Part shown: in pieces, positions 63,490 through 64,000 of the stretch
Layout: the number at the start of each line of letters is the position of its first letter
Position numbering within the stretch: position 1 is the stretch's first letter
Assembly (NCBI GenBank): GCA_964542965.1
Contig: CAZIVH010000001.1
Coordinates: 1 to 64,000 of the forward strand
DNA: 64,000 nt
Direction of reading: 5' to 3'
DNA from: CAJBLF01 sp964542965
GTDB taxonomy: Bacteria; Patescibacteriota; Gracilibacteria; Absconditabacterales; Absconditicoccaceae
The notes under the pieces: generated by a model
Database searches by the model: none
Seen by the model: the letters and a program-made list of their open reading frames with translations, nothing else
What the model was told of the DNA's origin: nothing
Program-made: the position numbers and the translations under genes

Positions 63490-64000
63490 ATGCTTGCTTC
63501 CTATTATCAGGTACTCAAGGAACTCGTTGCCATGAAAAGCGTCTCTGTTGATGCTGATCATAGGGATGATATAGAAAAGGTAACCATCTATCTCAATGCT
63601 ATGCTCCAAGATAATGGATTTGTCTCTGAGATTGTTCATGGATATGGGAATCCTATCGTTTTAGGCAAATATTTCGTGGATAAATCATTGCCTACAATGC
63701 TTCTTTACTGACATTATGATGTGCAGGCGGCGAATGAGGACGGACGGAATAACGATCCATTTTCTTTGTATGTCGGCAAAGAAAAAATCTACGGTAGAGG
63801 AGTTGCAGATAATAAATGACAATTCCTGATCCATCTTTTGACTATATTTGATCTTATCAAAACGAAAAAGCTTGGGTATAACGTTACGGTATTGCTTGAG
63901 GGAAATGAAGAGACCTGATCTCAGTATATAGAACGTTTTATGTCTGATCACAGACAGACGCTTCTCTCAGATTTTTGTCTCATTTCCGATTCTTATGTTT
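63490..64000 (+). CDS. M20-family metallopeptidase, 3' end cut by the window
   Basis: The first 170 residues of an M20 dipeptidase/deacylase. YYQVLKELVAMKSVSVDA, then LLYGHYDVQ (metal-site H/D, TGA Gly), IYGRGVADNKGQFLIHL with the bridging Asp, and LLEGNEETGSQYIE with the catalytic Glu pair. The next residues continue beyond base 64000. It would cleave short peptides or N-acyl amino acids. ATG 63490 is preferred to TTG 63481, which lies inside the terminator tail. Confidence 0.9.

Overview
The window is a gene-dense, AT-rich bacterial contig that only makes sense if TGA is read as glycine. With TAA and TAG as the only stops, dozens of short fragments join into full-length conserved proteins, and TGA falls on invariant glycines: three positions of a Nudix box (2662, 2677, 2725), the last Gly of a helicase Walker A (28096-28098), the MnmA PP-loop, the FtsH SRH motif and a TGA-TGA-TGA run in the AlaRS C-terminal domain (19520-19528). 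This is genetic code 25, known from Candidatus Gracilibacteria and Absconditabacteria (SR1) in the Patescibacteria/CPR. I cannot tell the two apart from this window. tRNA-Trp has anticodon CCA, so UGA is not Trp. No tRNA-Gly(UCA) lies here. All CDS coordinates below use code 25.

Layout. 1-9.5 kb: DUF2304-glycosyltransferase fusion, serS, Nudix hydrolase, a HEAT-like protein, tRNA-Cys, smpB, a LiaF-like membrane protein, glyS, an 800-base region of doubtful coding content, a HIT protein and a membrane protein. 9.6-14.9 kb: AbrB-type regulator, a palindrome, and an RND efflux pair (lipoprotein adaptor plus permease). 15-25 kb: aspS, cupin, tRNA-Thr, the C-terminal half of a split alanyl-tRNA synthetase, a Ca2+/cation antiporter, xthA, a secreted Cys-rich repeat protein, mnmA, a Lys/Ala/Pro histone-H1-like protein and a CoA-binding protein. 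25-31 kb: HAD hydrolase, a 54-aa protein, a PcrA/UvrD helicase crossed by a 100-N assembly gap, adk, a DnaE fragment limited to the PHP domain, and an aminotransferase. 32-40 kb: a secreted PGRP-amidase/SpoIID fusion, a TagA/WecG glycosyltransferase, a large bitopic membrane protein, the N-terminal half of alaS and a C39-like protease. 40-51 kb, minus strand: recJ, a structured ncRNA candidate, AMMECR1 and MEMO, threonine dehydrogenase-like SDR, DUF134, an ASCH-AroE fusion, the AmmeMemoRadiSam radical SAM enzyme, NadM-Nudix, DnaQ-like exonuclease, tRNA-Trp and RNase P RNA. 51-64 kb: P-type Ca2+ ATPase, DUF378, ung, a P-loop kinase with an apparent frameshift, a Pif1-like helicase, recG, ftsH, PSP1 protein, TPR protein and the start of an M20 peptidase.

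The strongest observations are the recoded UGA, the alaS gene split into two loci 18 kb apart with the break between the two parts of the editing domain, a DnaE reduced to its PHP domain, a hairpin-rich RNA at 42.6-42.9 kb with its own terminator, and a family of 7-8 bp tandem repeats that fills spacers and also enters coding sequence (mnmA, pcrA, recG). Most transcripts end in clear hairpin-plus-T-run terminators. I saw no insertion sequence, prophage or CRISPR array.
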